Shown here: in pieces, positions 40,278-49,481 of the stretch
Layout of the letters: every line of letters begins with the position of its first letter
Numbering within the stretch: the first letter of the stretch is position 1
Origin: CAIYRG01 sp964494505
GTDB taxonomy: Bacteria; Pseudomonadota; Alphaproteobacteria; Micropepsales; Micropepsaceae
DNA: 64,000 bases
Direction of reading: 5' to 3'
NCBI GenBank assembly: GCA_964494505.1
Contig: CAZBRO010000021.1
Coordinates: forward strand, 1-64,000
Notes under the pieces: generated by a model
Seen by the model: only the letters and a program-made list of their open reading frames with translations
The model's database searches: none
What the model was told of the DNA's origin: nothing
Position numbers and translations under genes: made by a program

Positions 40278-42277
40278 ACGAGATCGCACTCCGCACGGTC
40301 CAGTTCGCCGCCACCACCACGCCGCTGATCGAGCTCAAGAATATCTGCAAGACCTTTATCACCGGCGGCGATATCCGCGTGGATGCGTTGAAAAGCGTCT
40401 CCCTTACGATCTATCCCGGCGAGTTCGTCGCCATCATGGGGCAATCCGGTTCTGGCAAATCGACGCTCATGAATGTCCTGGGCTGTCTCGACCGGCCGAC
40501 CAGCGGCGCCTATCATTTCGCCGGCTACGACGTGGCGGAGCTTGATTCGGATTCGCTCGCTTGGCTGCGCCGTGAAGCCTTTGGCTTTGTCTTCCAGAGC
40601 TACAATCTGCTGCCCGGCTCGACAGCCGAGGAGAATGTCGAGATCCCAGCAGTCTATGCGGGCCTCAGTCAGTCGCAGCGGCGTGCCCGATCGGACCAAC
40701 TCTTGAGTAAACTCGGACTTGCCGAGCGGCTGACCCACCGCCCCAGCCAGCTCTCCGGCGGCCAGCAGCAGCGGGTATCGATCGCACGCGCTCTGATGAA
40801 TGGCGGTCAGGTGATCCTTGCCGACGAACCCACAGGCGCGCTCGACAGCAAGAGCGGCACGGAAGTCATGGCGCTGCTGAAGGATCTGGCCTCCCAGGGC
40901 CATACAGTGATCCTCATTACTCATGACGCGAATGTTGCCGCACACGCCAATCGTGTGATCGAACTGAAGGACGGCGAGATTATTCGGGACAGCGGCGATG
41001 GAAAACCGCCGACCGTCACCCCGCGCGCGACGCCGTTCGATATGTCGCACCTCGGCCAGCGGCTGTCGCGCTTGGCGGTGTTCCAGGGTTTCCAGGAATC
41101 GCTTCGCATGGCGATGCGTGCTTTGCGCTCCAACATATTCCGAACCGTGCTGACGCTTCTGGGCATCGTGATCGGCGTTGGCTCGGTCGTTGCCATGCTC
41201 GCAATCGGCGAAGGCGCCAAGCAGCAGGTGATTGCCCAGATCGGCAGAATGGGGACGAATCTTCTGACCGTACGGCCGCAATTACGCAATGCTCGGGGTT
41301 TCAACGGCCCCATCGCGACATTGACGCCCGACGACGGGGTCGCCATTGGGACGATTCCCGATGTGACCGCCGAGATGCCCGACATCCAGGGCAACCAGAC
41401 GGTGCGCTACGGGGATATCGACTATCAGACGACCGTTACGGCTACCACCAACCTGCTGCCTACCGTGAGGAGCTGGCCGGTAGCGCGCGGGGTCTTCTAC
41501 ACCGACGAGGATCAGGCGAACTACTCGACCGTCGCGGTACTGGGCCAAACCGCGGCAGAAGCCTTGTTTCCCGACGGTATGGACCCGATCGGGCAATATG
41601 TCCTGATCAAGAACGTTCCCTTCCAGGTCATTGGCATAATGAGCGCGAAGGGTTCCACGACGGGGGGGCAGGACACCGACGATGTCATCTTCGTGCCTCT
41701 CACGACAGGCATGATGCGTGTGTTCGGCCAGCGTTTCGTGCGTACCATCACAGTTGAGGTGAACGATCTCACCAAGATGGGCGCCGTTCAGGACGCCATG
41801 ACGACGATGCTGAAGGGGCGTCACCTCGGCGCTCAGGATTTCCAAGTCCGCAACATGGCGGACATCCTGGAAACTGCGACCGCGGCCCAGAACACAATGA
41901 CGATCCTGTTGGGGTCGGTGGCCGCCATCTCGCTCTTGGTCGGCGGCATCGGCATCATGAACATCATGCTGGTCTCGGTCACCGAACGCACGCGCGAGAT
42001 CGGAATCCGCATGGCCACCGGCGCGCGGCAGCGAGACATCCTGCAGCAATTTCTCTCCGAGGCGGTGGTGGTGTCCGGCATCGGCGGCATTGTCGGCGTC
42101 GCCGGTGGCATCATCACGGGGCTCATCATTCAGGCGGCGGGAACGCCCGTGGCGTTCACAGCGCCACCGATGATCCTCGCCTTCTGCTGCGCGGCAGCAA
42201 CCGGTCTGATCTTCGGCTATGCGCCCGCGCGCAAGGCCGCGAAGCTCGATCCCGTTGTCGCGCTCGCAAACGAATAA
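40274..42277 (+). CDS. macB: MacB-like ABC transporter, ATPase-permease fusion
   Basis: 667 residues from a GTG overlapping the macA stop. The N-terminal ATPase has Walker A IMGQSGSGKSTLMN, signature LSGGQQQRVSIARAL, Walker B VILADEPTGALDSKS and H-loop LITHD. The permease follows with the first helix (NIFRTVLTLLGIVIGVGSVV), a periplasmic domain of about 220 residues starting AIGEGAKQQVIAQIGRMGTN, and three C-terminal helices with LVGGIGIMNIMLVSVTERTR and EIGIRMATGARQRDI. This is a mechanotransmitting type VII ABC exporter that expels peptides, macrolides, siderophores or toxins with MacA and a TolC-like channel. Confidence 0.96.
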   Translation: MNEIALRTVQFAATTTPLIELKNICKTFITGGDIRVDALKSVSLTIYPGEFVAIMGQSGSGKSTLMNVLGCLDRPTSGAYHFAGYDVAELDSDSLAWLRREAFGFVFQSYNLLPGSTAEENVEIPAVYAGLSQSQRRARSDQLLSKLGLAERLTHRPSQLSGGQQQRVSIARALMNGGQVILADEPTGALDSKSGTEVMALLKDLASQGHTVILITHDANVAAHANRVIELKDGEIIRDSGDGKPPTVTPRATPFDMSHLGQRLSRLAVFQGFQESLRMAMRALRSNIFRTVLTLLGIVIGVGSVVAMLAIGEGAKQQVIAQIGRMGTNLLTVRPQLRNARGFNGPIATLTPDDGVAIGTIPDVTAEMPDIQGNQTVRYGDIDYQTTVTATTNLLPTVRSWPVARGVFYTDEDQANYSTVAVLGQTAAEALFPDGMDPIGQYVLIKNVPFQVIGIMSAKGSTTGGQDTDDVIFVPLTTGMMRVFGQRFVRTITVEVNDLTKMGAVQDAMTTMLKGRHLGAQDFQVRNMADILETATAAQNTMTILLGSVAAISLLVGGIGIMNIMLVSVTERTREIGIRMATGARQRDILQQFLSEAVVVSGIGGIVGVAGGIITGLIIQAAGTPVAFTAPPMILAFCCAAATGLIFGYAPARKAAKLDPVVALANE

Positions 42278-42308
42278 GGCGCGAGGTGCGCCTGAAGGCA
42301 AATCATCC

Positions 42309-43694
42309 ATGACCCCAACACATCTTCTACTGGCCGGTGCGTGCGCGGCGCTGCTTTCGGGCTGTGCCGGCACGCTCCCCAAGCCCGCCGCGCTGACGGC
42401 CAAAGATGTGCCCGCGGCATTCGAGCAGCCGATGGCGGCAGCACCGGTCTGGCCGCAACCCGATTGGTGGAAGAATTTCGGAAGCAGCGAACTCGATGCC
42501 TTTATCGCCGATACGCAGTCCGGAAATCTTGATCTTGCCGCGGCCGAAACCCGCGTGCTTCAAGCCGACGCGCGCGTTCGCGAGACGGGAGCAGCGCTTC
42601 TACCCACCGTCGGGCTGAGCGCGGACGCGAGCCAACAGACTCATACCGGCGGCTTCGGCGTCGGTCTCGGCGCGAGCTACGAGCTCGATTTCTGGGGCCG
42701 CAATCACGACCTGCTCACCGCATCGCAAGCCGCCAGCAAGGCCACGCGCGCCGACCGCGAGACGGTGGCGCTGACCGCGACCGCCGGTACCGCGACGACC
42801 TATTTCCAGCTTCTCTCGCTGCGCGAGCGTCTTAGCATCGCGCGGCAGAATCTGGAGACGGCCCAGGAGGTCCTCACTGTCACCGATGCGCGCGTCCGCG
42901 ACGGCATAGCGACGCTTTTGGAACTGGCGCAACAGCGGGCGCAAATTGCCGGTCTGCAAGCCGTCATTCCCCAGCTCCAGCAGCAGGAATTGCAAACGCG
43001 CGCCGCCCTCGCGCTGCTTCTCGGCCGCCCGCCGGAAGGGTTCACGGTTTCCGCCACTGATATCGAGGATATCTCGCTTCCCGATGTGGCGCCCGGATTG
43101 CCGGCCGAACTGCTGGTGCGCCGCCCGGACGTCGTCTCCGCCGAAGCCAATCTCGACTCGGCGCATGCCGATGTCGAAGCCGCGCGCGCGGCCTTCTTCC
43201 CGTCCATTGTGCTGACCGGGTCGGGCGGGCTGGCAAGCGCGGCTCTGACCGGCCTCGTGGCAAACCCCGTGACCAGCTATGCGCTGGGGGCGTCGCTGGC
43301 GCAGACCGTGTTCGACGCCGGACGGCTGACGGCTCAATCCGATGAGGCCAAAGGGCGGGAACAGGAGCTGATCGAAGTCTATCGCAAGGCCGCCATCGTC
43401 GCCTTTTCGGATGTGGAGATCGCGCTCGGCGGTATCGCCTATTACCGTGAACAAGAGGGCTATCAGGCCGAACAATTGGCCCAATCTCAGACCGCCTTCG
43501 ACATCGCGCAAGTGCGCTACCGCGAAGGAGTCGCCGATTATCTGACCGTTCTCGATGCCCAGCGCACGCTCTACTCGGCGCGCGACCAATTGGGGCAGAT
43601 CAAGCTCCAGAGATTGGAATCGGTGGTCGCGCTTTACAAAGCCCTGGGCGGGGGATGGACCAATCCATCCCCCTCAAGTCTCGCAAGAGAATAA
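42309..43694 (+). CDS. TolC/NodT family outer-membrane efflux lipoprotein
   Basis: 461 residues from the ATG at 42309. The signal peptide HLLLAGACAALLSGCAG has a lipobox LSGC (Cys near residue 18). Then come the NodT-type pattern PDWWKNFGSSELDAFIADTQ, GLGASYELDFWGRNHDLLTA and the repeated helical hairpins characteristic of OEP channels (VTDARVRDGIATLLELAQQR; AQVRYREGVADYLTVLDAQR), with LPAELLVRRPDVVSAEANLD between the two halves. It forms the outer-membrane duct for the MacAB pump of the same operon. Confidence 0.93.
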   Translation: MTPTHLLLAGACAALLSGCAGTLPKPAALTAKDVPAAFEQPMAAAPVWPQPDWWKNFGSSELDAFIADTQSGNLDLAAAETRVLQADARVRETGAALLPTVGLSADASQQTHTGGFGVGLGASYELDFWGRNHDLLTASQAASKATRADRETVALTATAGTATTYFQLLSLRERLSIARQNLETAQEVLTVTDARVRDGIATLLELAQQRAQIAGLQAVIPQLQQQELQTRAALALLLGRPPEGFTVSATDIEDISLPDVAPGLPAELLVRRPDVVSAEANLDSAHADVEAARAAFFPSIVLTGSGGLASAALTGLVANPVTSYALGASLAQTVFDAGRLTAQSDEAKGREQELIEVYRKAAIVAFSDVEIALGGIAYYREQEGYQAEQLAQSQTAFDIAQVRYREGVADYLTVLDAQRTLYSARDQLGQIKLQRLESVVALYKALGGGWTNPSPSSLARE

Positions 43695-43695
43695 A

Positions 43696-44442
43696 TCAGC
43701 GCCCGGGAGTGGGGGCGGCCGGTTTCGCCGGGGCGGCGCCGCGTCCGGCAGCCGGGCGACCGGCGGCGGGGGCAGCCGCGGCAGGTGCTGCAGCCGGCGG
43801 CGCGGCCGCGGGTGCAGGACCGGATACGAGCGGATTGGTTGCACTCGCCGGAAGCGCAACCGCACGCTCCTTCGCCAGTGTCTTCATCCGGTCCATGGCC
43901 TCGGGAAAGCCTGTCAGCGACACCGGCAGAGGAATCTCCTTCCCCTGCGGGCCATAGCTCGTCACCTTGATCTGCGTGGATTTCCCTGAGTTCTGCAGCG
44001 AGGTGACCGCGGCATTGTCGATCAGCAACTCGACGTAGCAGCCATCCCGCTCGCAGCGATTGAACTTGGCGCCATTCAGCGAAGCGCCGAGCGCCAAACC
44101 TTTGGCGAGCGCAACGCCCGTCGGCACCACGATCTGCATCGCATAGGCGTCGCGGCTGGGGACATAAGCGATCGAGAAACTCGAAATGCGCTGCTTGCTC
44201 TGATTGTTGATGGTCGTCTGCATCACTTCGCAGGGTGCCGGGCTCTTTACCGTGGTCTGCACGCAGCGCACGACCCAATCCCCGACGTTCTGGTTGATCG
44301 AGAATGTCTGGGCCGCGGCGGCGGCGGCATCGGGCGGCGCTGCGGCCGGTGCGGCGGGCTGCGCTTGCGCGATTACCGCACCCGAAAGGGCGATGCTACT
44401 CGTGAAAGCGAAGATTGCGAGATTGCGGAACATATAGGCCAT
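43696..44442 (-). CDS. IalB-like (invasion-associated locus B) periplasmic protein
   Basis: 248 residues with a signal peptide (FAFTSSIALSGAVIAQAQP), an Ala/Pro linker, and the IalB domain: NVGDWVVRCVQTTVKSPAPC, EVMQTTINNQSKQRISSFSI, PTGVALAKGLALGASLNGAK and RCERDGCYVELLIDNAAVTS. Paired cysteines are conserved in the family. The C-terminal 45 residues are Ala/Pro/Gly low complexity. IalB is named for a Bartonella invasion factor but is widespread in non-pathogens; the function is unclear. It converges on the efflux operon, one base apart, and is 12 bases before a second IalB-like gene's stop. Confidence 0.86.
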   Translation of the reverse strand: MAYMFRNLAIFAFTSSIALSGAVIAQAQPAAPAAAPPDAAAAAAQTFSINQNVGDWVVRCVQTTVKSPAPCEVMQTTINNQSKQRISSFSIAYVPSRDAYAMQIVVPTGVALAKGLALGASLNGAKFNRCERDGCYVELLIDNAAVTSLQNSGKSTQIKVTSYGPQGKEIPLPVSLTGFPEAMDRMKTLAKERAVALPASATNPLVSGPAPAAAPPAAAPAAAAPAAGRPAAGRGAAPAKPAAPTPGR

Positions 44443-44454
44443 CCTTGTCTGCGC

Positions 44455-45084
44455 TCAGGAGCGGGTCAGGAAACTGAACATGCCAGTGCGGCGCGATTTC
44501 GCCCGCTGCAGCTCACCATAACCGTCGGCAAAGCCCTTGAGCGAAAACGGAATAGCAACCGGCTGCGCATTGTTCGGCACGGCCACTTGGATGCGCCCGG
44601 CCATGTTGGCATTCAGCGATTTCAGCGTATCGGAATCCATCGTCACCAGGGCGATGCAGCCCTGGTTGGTGCACGTCTCATAGGGACGCACCCGCACCGG
44701 ATCGTTGCCGATCGAAAATCCCATACCGGGATCGAGCAGCACGCCATGGGGGACCGTCAGCGAAAGCTGGCTTCCGGGCGTGGGGTCGATGACGGACAAA
44801 GTGAGAAGCACGCCCCCCGTGTCGCGAAGCACATCGGAAGTTAGCGCGCAATTGGGCGTCGCCGGGCTCAGCGGAGGACAGACGACGCGCCAATCCTGGA
44901 AGGTCGTAACGCGCACCTCGTTGGGCGATGCGCCACCGAGAAAACCCTGGCCGACTAGGGCGATCACTCCACCAAGGACCAGCAGCAGCACGCCGATGCC
45001 TGCGCGCATCGCGATCTTGCTCCAATTGCCGCCGCCGATATCGCGTGAACCCACTCTAAGGCGTTGATTGCTTGCTTCCGTCAT
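44455..45084 (-). CDS. Second IalB-like protein, membrane-anchored
   Basis: 209 residues from the ATG at 45084. It differs from its neighbour by an uncleaved N-terminal anchor (IAMRAGIGVLLLVLGGVIAL) instead of a signal peptide. The IalB domain is recognisable by FQDWRVVCPPLSPATPNCAL, VPHGVLLDPGMGFSIGNDPV, RPYETCTNQGCIALVTMDSD and AVPNNAQPVAIPFSLKGFAD. It is the upstream member of a two-gene tandem, with the first IalB-like gene following after 12 bases. Confidence 0.84.
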   Translation of the reverse strand: MTEASNQRLRVGSRDIGGGNWSKIAMRAGIGVLLLVLGGVIALVGQGFLGGASPNEVRVTTFQDWRVVCPPLSPATPNCALTSDVLRDTGGVLLTLSVIDPTPGSQLSLTVPHGVLLDPGMGFSIGNDPVRVRPYETCTNQGCIALVTMDSDTLKSLNANMAGRIQVAVPNNAQPVAIPFSLKGFADGYGELQRAKSRRTGMFSFLTRS

Positions 45085-45335
45085 TGAAACTCCACCCGAT
45101 CCAGATTCGTGTTCCCTCGCGACCGGCGGGGCCCAAGTCTTCGGTCCCGGTGGCGAGCTGCTCGGCTCGCAGGGCTTGATCACAGGCCCCCGCCTGCCCG
45201 GTTGGCCGAAGCCCGCGCCAAGCGCGGGTACCCGGTCCGGGAATCGGGCAACCGTTAACGCGCCCCCGCGATCAAGGCAAGCGCCTTACTGTCTCGACCC
45301 GCGAAAGCCTGCCGCCGCGCCCTGACATTCGCGTG

Positions 45336-47426
45336 TTACCAGAGGTGAACGCGGGCCTCCGGGGCGAGATAAAGCTTGTCGCCCGGCTTCACGTTAAAAG
45401 CCTGATACCAAGCGTCCACATTGCGCACCGGCCCGTCTATGCGGAATTCCGGCGGGCTGTGAGGGTCTGTAAGCAGCCGCTGGCGCGAGGTCTCTTCATG
45501 GGCTTTGTAGCGCCAGACCTGCCCGAAGCCTAGGAACAGCCGCTGGTCGCCGGTGAATCCGTCGAGCACGGGTGCCTCCTTGCCCTTCAGGGAGAGGTGA
45601 TAGGCAGCCTGGGAAACCGTGAGCCCGGCCAAGTCCGCGATGTTCTCGCCCAGCGTGAGCTGGCCGTTGACGAACATGCCCTGGACGGGGCTGTAGCCAT
45701 TATATTGCTTGGCGAGATTGGCAGTCCGCGCTTCGAAATTCTTGCGGTCCTCCGGCGTCCACCAGTTCTGCAAGACGCCCTTGGCGTCGTATTTGCTGCC
45801 CTGGTCGTCGAAGCCGTGGCTGATCTCGTGCCCGATCACGGCGCCGATGCCGCCATAATTGACCGCGTCGTCCGCATTCGCATCGAAGAAGGGCGGCTGC
45901 AGGATTGCCGCCGGGAAGACGATCTCGTTGAGCCCCTCATTGTAATAAGCATTCACGGTTTGCGGTGACATGCCCCATTCGCCGCGGTCGACTGGCTGAT
46001 CCAGCCTGACCAGCCGGCGATTCCACTCGAACGCAGTTGCGCGTGCGGCATTGCCGAGAAGATCGTTGGGATCGGTGACGAGCTTGGAATAATCGCGCCA
46101 TTTGTCCGGATAGCCGATCTTCACCATGAAGGTGCTGACCTTCTCCAGGGCCTTTTGGCGCGTGGCGGGCGACATCCAGTCCGCCGTCTGGATGCGCTGG
46201 CGATAGACGCTCAAAAGGTTGGCTACGAGCGCCTGTGCCTTCTGCTTGGCTTCGGGCGAGAAATATTTCTCGACGTAGATCTTGCCGACGCCCTCACCGA
46301 TCTCGCCGTCAACAAAGCGCGCCGCCCGCTTGTCGCGCGCCAATTGCTGCCCCTGCCCGCCCAACACCTTGCCAAAGAGATCGAACCGCGCGTCGTCGAA
46401 GCGCTTGGGAAGATAATTGGCGTGATTGGAGAGATAGTGGAACGTGAGATAGTCGCGCCACACCGAAACCGGTGTCTTGGCGAACAGAGCAGCAAGCTGC
46501 GGGAACGCCGTATTCTCTTCCACGACGACCTTGCGCATTCCCTGGTCCACGCCGGGAATGCCGCGCTCCTTAAGGTAGACCGCCCAGGGGAATTGCGGAG
46601 CGAATTTCTCCAGCTCCGCCACGCTCATCGGATTGTAGACCTTCTCGGCATTGCGCCGGTCGGCCCGCGTCCAATGGAGCTTGGCGATCTCGGTTTCGAG
46701 ATTGAAGATGGCTTCCGCCTTTTTGTTGGCGTCCGCGATTTCGCCAAGCTTCAGGATTTCGGCAACGTAGCTCTTATAGGCGGTGCGCGCGGCGACAATG
46801 CCCTTTTCGTCCAGCAAATAGTAATCGCGGTCGGGAAGCCCGAGGCCCGCCTGGCCGAGGAAGACCGTGTACGAATCGGGCTTCTTGTCGTCGATGCCGA
46901 CCTGGCTGCGGAACAGGCTCTGTGCGCCGAGCCCAACGGCTCCCATTGCGCGTGCGACGTCATCGAGCGAATTGACCGCAGCGATGGTTTGCAAATCCTT
47001 TGCGGCGGGCTTCAACCCGAGCTGTTCGACGCGCTGGGTGTCGACATAGCTGTGATACAGGTCGTAGACGCGCTTTTCGTCCGGCGTCAGCCGGTCTTTC
47101 CGGGTCTCGAGATCGGCAAGGATCGCGCGCACGCGATCTTCGCTCTGGATGTCGAGGTCGAGAAACGAACCCGTGCTGGTGCGATCGGACGGGATGACGG
47201 CCTTGTCGAACCAGGCGCCGTTCACGAAGCGGAAGAAATCGTCTCCGGGCTTTACCGACCGGTCCATGCCGGCAAGGTCTACGCCCCAATTGCCAAAGGT
47301 TGGCTTCCTGCCTTGCGCGTCGGTCTGGGCGGGCCGATTCGTCTGCGCCAGCGATTGAACGGCGACAATGCCCATGACGGATGCGGTGAGCGCGATGCCC
47401 AGCACGCCAAGCCCCGTCTTCTTCAT
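45336..47426 (-). CDS. M13 family (neprilysin/PepO-like) zinc metallopeptidase
   Basis: 696 residues from the ATG at 47426, with a signal peptide (GVLGIALTASVMGIVAVQSL). The mature protein opens GVDLAGMDRSVKPGDDFFRF and VNGAWFDKAVIP as in M13 peptidases. The zinc motif HEISHGFDDQGSKYDAKG is at about residue 530, preceded by NYGGIGAVIG, and the third ligand lies in LGENIADLAGL. The C-terminal block ending VRNVDAWYQAFNVKPGDKLY and PEARVHLW is characteristic. It is a secreted oligopeptidase, likely periplasmic or surface. It stands alone with gaps of 250 and 169 bases on either side. Confidence 0.96.
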   Translation of the reverse strand: MKKTGLGVLGIALTASVMGIVAVQSLAQTNRPAQTDAQGRKPTFGNWGVDLAGMDRSVKPGDDFFRFVNGAWFDKAVIPSDRTSTGSFLDLDIQSEDRVRAILADLETRKDRLTPDEKRVYDLYHSYVDTQRVEQLGLKPAAKDLQTIAAVNSLDDVARAMGAVGLGAQSLFRSQVGIDDKKPDSYTVFLGQAGLGLPDRDYYLLDEKGIVAARTAYKSYVAEILKLGEIADANKKAEAIFNLETEIAKLHWTRADRRNAEKVYNPMSVAELEKFAPQFPWAVYLKERGIPGVDQGMRKVVVEENTAFPQLAALFAKTPVSVWRDYLTFHYLSNHANYLPKRFDDARFDLFGKVLGGQGQQLARDKRAARFVDGEIGEGVGKIYVEKYFSPEAKQKAQALVANLLSVYRQRIQTADWMSPATRQKALEKVSTFMVKIGYPDKWRDYSKLVTDPNDLLGNAARATAFEWNRRLVRLDQPVDRGEWGMSPQTVNAYYNEGLNEIVFPAAILQPPFFDANADDAVNYGGIGAVIGHEISHGFDDQGSKYDAKGVLQNWWTPEDRKNFEARTANLAKQYNGYSPVQGMFVNGQLTLGENIADLAGLTVSQAAYHLSLKGKEAPVLDGFTGDQRLFLGFGQVWRYKAHEETSRQRLLTDPHSPPEFRIDGPVRNVDAWYQAFNVKPGDKLYLAPEARVHLW

Positions 47427-47595
47427 GGATGATCCTTTCCTTGCAACATTCTGACCTATGCTTGACGGCGTTATGGCCGTCGCTTCTTCCGATACGACAG
47501 ATTCCAATCCGGCACTGTCCAATCAAGAGTGCGTCAGTTTGCCATCCTACCGGCAATCTACTGTATTCCCGTTCTCGCGGCGAGACGGCCGCCAC

Positions 47596-48012
47596 TCAGT
47601 CCCTTGGGAACGGACCCAGCGGGAACGGCTTCTCGTCGGCGGCTCCGGTGATGAAGCCAAGCAACTGATGCAGGTAATGCGTCGCGCGCATGCTCATCTG
47701 CTGCAGCTCTTCATTGGGACGGCCCGTGATCGCGATGGTGATGTAGTGCAACGGCGCGAGCAGCGCGACCGTCACCCAGAATACCGCCCAGGCGACAAAG
47801 GCAAAGCCGATTGCATAAAGAAGCCGCGTCCAGGGAAAAGGCGGTCGCGGATAATAGGGGGGAGGGGGAGGCGGAGGAGGTGGCGGTGGCGGCGGCGCGC
47901 CGAGCCCATCACCGGGCGAGGCTGGGCCGCCTGGGTTCGAAGCACCGGCGGGCCCGGTTTCTTTGGGGCTGGCCTCTCCCGGTTCGCCAGGCTCCGAAAT
48001 GGGGTCGCTCAT
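47596..48012 (-). CDS. DUF4389-like membrane protein with a polyproline segment
   Basis: 138 residues. The first third is Gly/Pro/Ser-rich and contains an uninterrupted run of thirteen Pro, followed by PYYPRPPFPW. The second part has a membrane segment (LLYAIGFAFVAWAVFWVTVA) and LLAPLHYITIAITGRPNEEL, which resembles DUF4389. The function is unknown. It lies 13 bases after the stop of the rhomboid gene on the same strand, so the pair may be an operon. The polyproline run would require elongation factor P for efficient translation (general knowledge). Confidence 0.75.
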   Translation of the reverse strand: MSDPISEPGEPGEASPKETGPAGASNPGGPASPGDGLGAPPPPPPPPPPPPPYYPRPPFPWTRLLYAIGFAFVAWAVFWVTVALLAPLHYITIAITGRPNEELQQMSMRATHYLHQLLGFITGAADEKPFPLGPFPRD

Positions 48013-48025
48013 TTGAGAATCTCCT

Positions 48026-48736
48026 TCATACCGTGCCGATGCGCGGCCGCTCTTCAGCGGCGCTTGGAAACATCGCGATCATCGTCAGTCCGGCAAAATA
48101 GCCGCCCAGATGGGCGACCCAGGCGATCAGCGTGAGCTGGTCCGTGACACCGATTCGCAGCACTCCGGTCACAACATTGGCGATCAGCCAGACCAAGGAG
48201 AAGAGCAGCAGCGGCTTGGATAAGATCGGTGCGAGTCCGCTCGGGCGCCCCATGATGTGGCCGTAGAGGATGCGCATACCGGCACCCATGAGGCCGGACA
48301 CGCCGCCGCTCGCGCCAACCACCGCCATCATGGAACCCCAATAGACGCCGAGATGGAACAATGCGGCAAAGATCCCGCAGATGAGGAAGAACAGGAAGAA
48401 TCGCCTGGCGCCAAGGCGTCGCGCCACGGCGGGTCCGAACACCAGGAGCCACAGGCAGTTCAGCCCGACATGCGTGAAATCGCCATGCAGGAACATATAG
48501 CTGATGAACGGAACCAGAAGCCCCGGAATGTCCGAAATCGCAAAGCCATGGACGAATGCTTCCGCGTAACGGACCGGGATGAACGCATAATTCTCGACGA
48601 TGTCGTCCGGCAGGGAGCCCGGCAGCGCCACGCGGATCGCATGCGTTGCGAGCAAAACGCCGATCAGTCCGAGCACCGCGGGCGGTGCATTCAGCAAGGG
48701 TTGGCGCGATGGCCGGTTGTCCTGGAAAAAGGCCAT
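48026..48736 (-). CDS. Rhomboid family intramembrane serine protease (first of two)
   Basis: 236 residues from the ATG at 48736 (GAGGGCG site), with six membrane helices. The family markers are FISYMFLHGDFTHVGLNCLW (HxxxN region), the catalytic Ser in VVGASGGVSGLMGAGMR and the catalytic His in AWVAHLGGYFAGL. It cleaves transmembrane substrates within the inner membrane. A second rhomboid gene lies about 750 bases away on the other strand. Substrates are unknown. Confidence 0.9.
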   Translation of the reverse strand: MAFFQDNRPSRQPLLNAPPAVLGLIGVLLATHAIRVALPGSLPDDIVENYAFIPVRYAEAFVHGFAISDIPGLLVPFISYMFLHGDFTHVGLNCLWLLVFGPAVARRLGARRFFLFFLICGIFAALFHLGVYWGSMMAVVGASGGVSGLMGAGMRILYGHIMGRPSGLAPILSKPLLLFSLVWLIANVVTGVLRIGVTDQLTLIAWVAHLGGYFAGLTMIAMFPSAAEERPRIGTV

Positions 48737-49008
48737 CACGCCCTCAAAGAGTTTCTCTAGCCCGCACGTCTGCAACAAAAACAGGCACGGGAGCGCATTG
48801 TAACGCGCGAGGTTTGGCGGCGCGAGCGTCGCTTTGCGCGAATTACGCCTTCCACCGGCTTGAGCTTTGCACGCAACCGTTGCGCGGTCTAAGGATGCAG
48901 CCTGCGGAAAATCTGTGAGCGCGCAATTTCATCGCAAAGACTACGTATTGGTTTTGACCTGTTTCTCGTTCTAGGTTTATCGTAAACGGGAGTGAGGGGA
49001 GTGGGCCG

Positions 49009-49347
49009 ATGTCCATCATGCAATGGTGGCATAAACGGCGTGAGCGGCGGGAGCGCAAGGCGCATCCCGAACCCACCATGGGTCGTGTGCTGGATGAAGC
49101 CGGCATCACGGCGCGTGTCGACATGGTGCGGCTCGAAGCGTTGGCCGAAGCCGCTTATGACGCGATGTATGAGGCCCGCCTGCACGGTGCGCGCAATCGC
49201 TACGAGGAAGCGCGCTATTATTTCGACCGCGCCATCGAAGCCGCTCAGCGGGCGCGGCTTTACGAAGAGGGCGCGCGCTTGAAGCGCCGCCGCGATCATG
49301 TCGGCCGGGTGTACAACAGCCAATTCCGCTATTCCGGGGGCGGCTGA
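49009..49347 (+). CDS. Small helical protein of unknown function
   Basis: 112 residues, almost entirely predicted alpha-helical: QWWHKRRERRERKAHPEPTM, then LEALAEAAYDAMYEARLHGA, RNRYEEARYYFDRAIEAAQR and ARLYEEGARLKRRRDHVGRV. The last two segments resemble a pair of TPR-like helices. It is very basic at the N-terminus and has no signal or membrane segment. A GAGGGGAG site precedes the ATG. The family is not recognised. It lies between two rhomboid genes. Confidence 0.68.
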   Translation: MSIMQWWHKRRERRERKAHPEPTMGRVLDEAGITARVDMVRLEALAEAAYDAMYEARLHGARNRYEEARYYFDRAIEAAQRARLYEEGARLKRRRDHVGRVYNSQFRYSGGG

Positions 49348-49481
49348 TATCCGGCCTGGACTGTTCTTCGGGCAAGAATTGAGACGCGCCGATCAATCGC
49401 TCCGCTTGCGCGCCTTTTAGGCACGAACGCCCTTATGTGCCATTTCAAGACATCCGAACCTGCGCCGCTTCCGGGAGCGCC

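Noticed and set aside
38688..40289. A 533-codon minus-strand open frame opposite macA
   Set aside because: Antisense shadow of a clear MacA gene; no recognisable domain or ribosome site.
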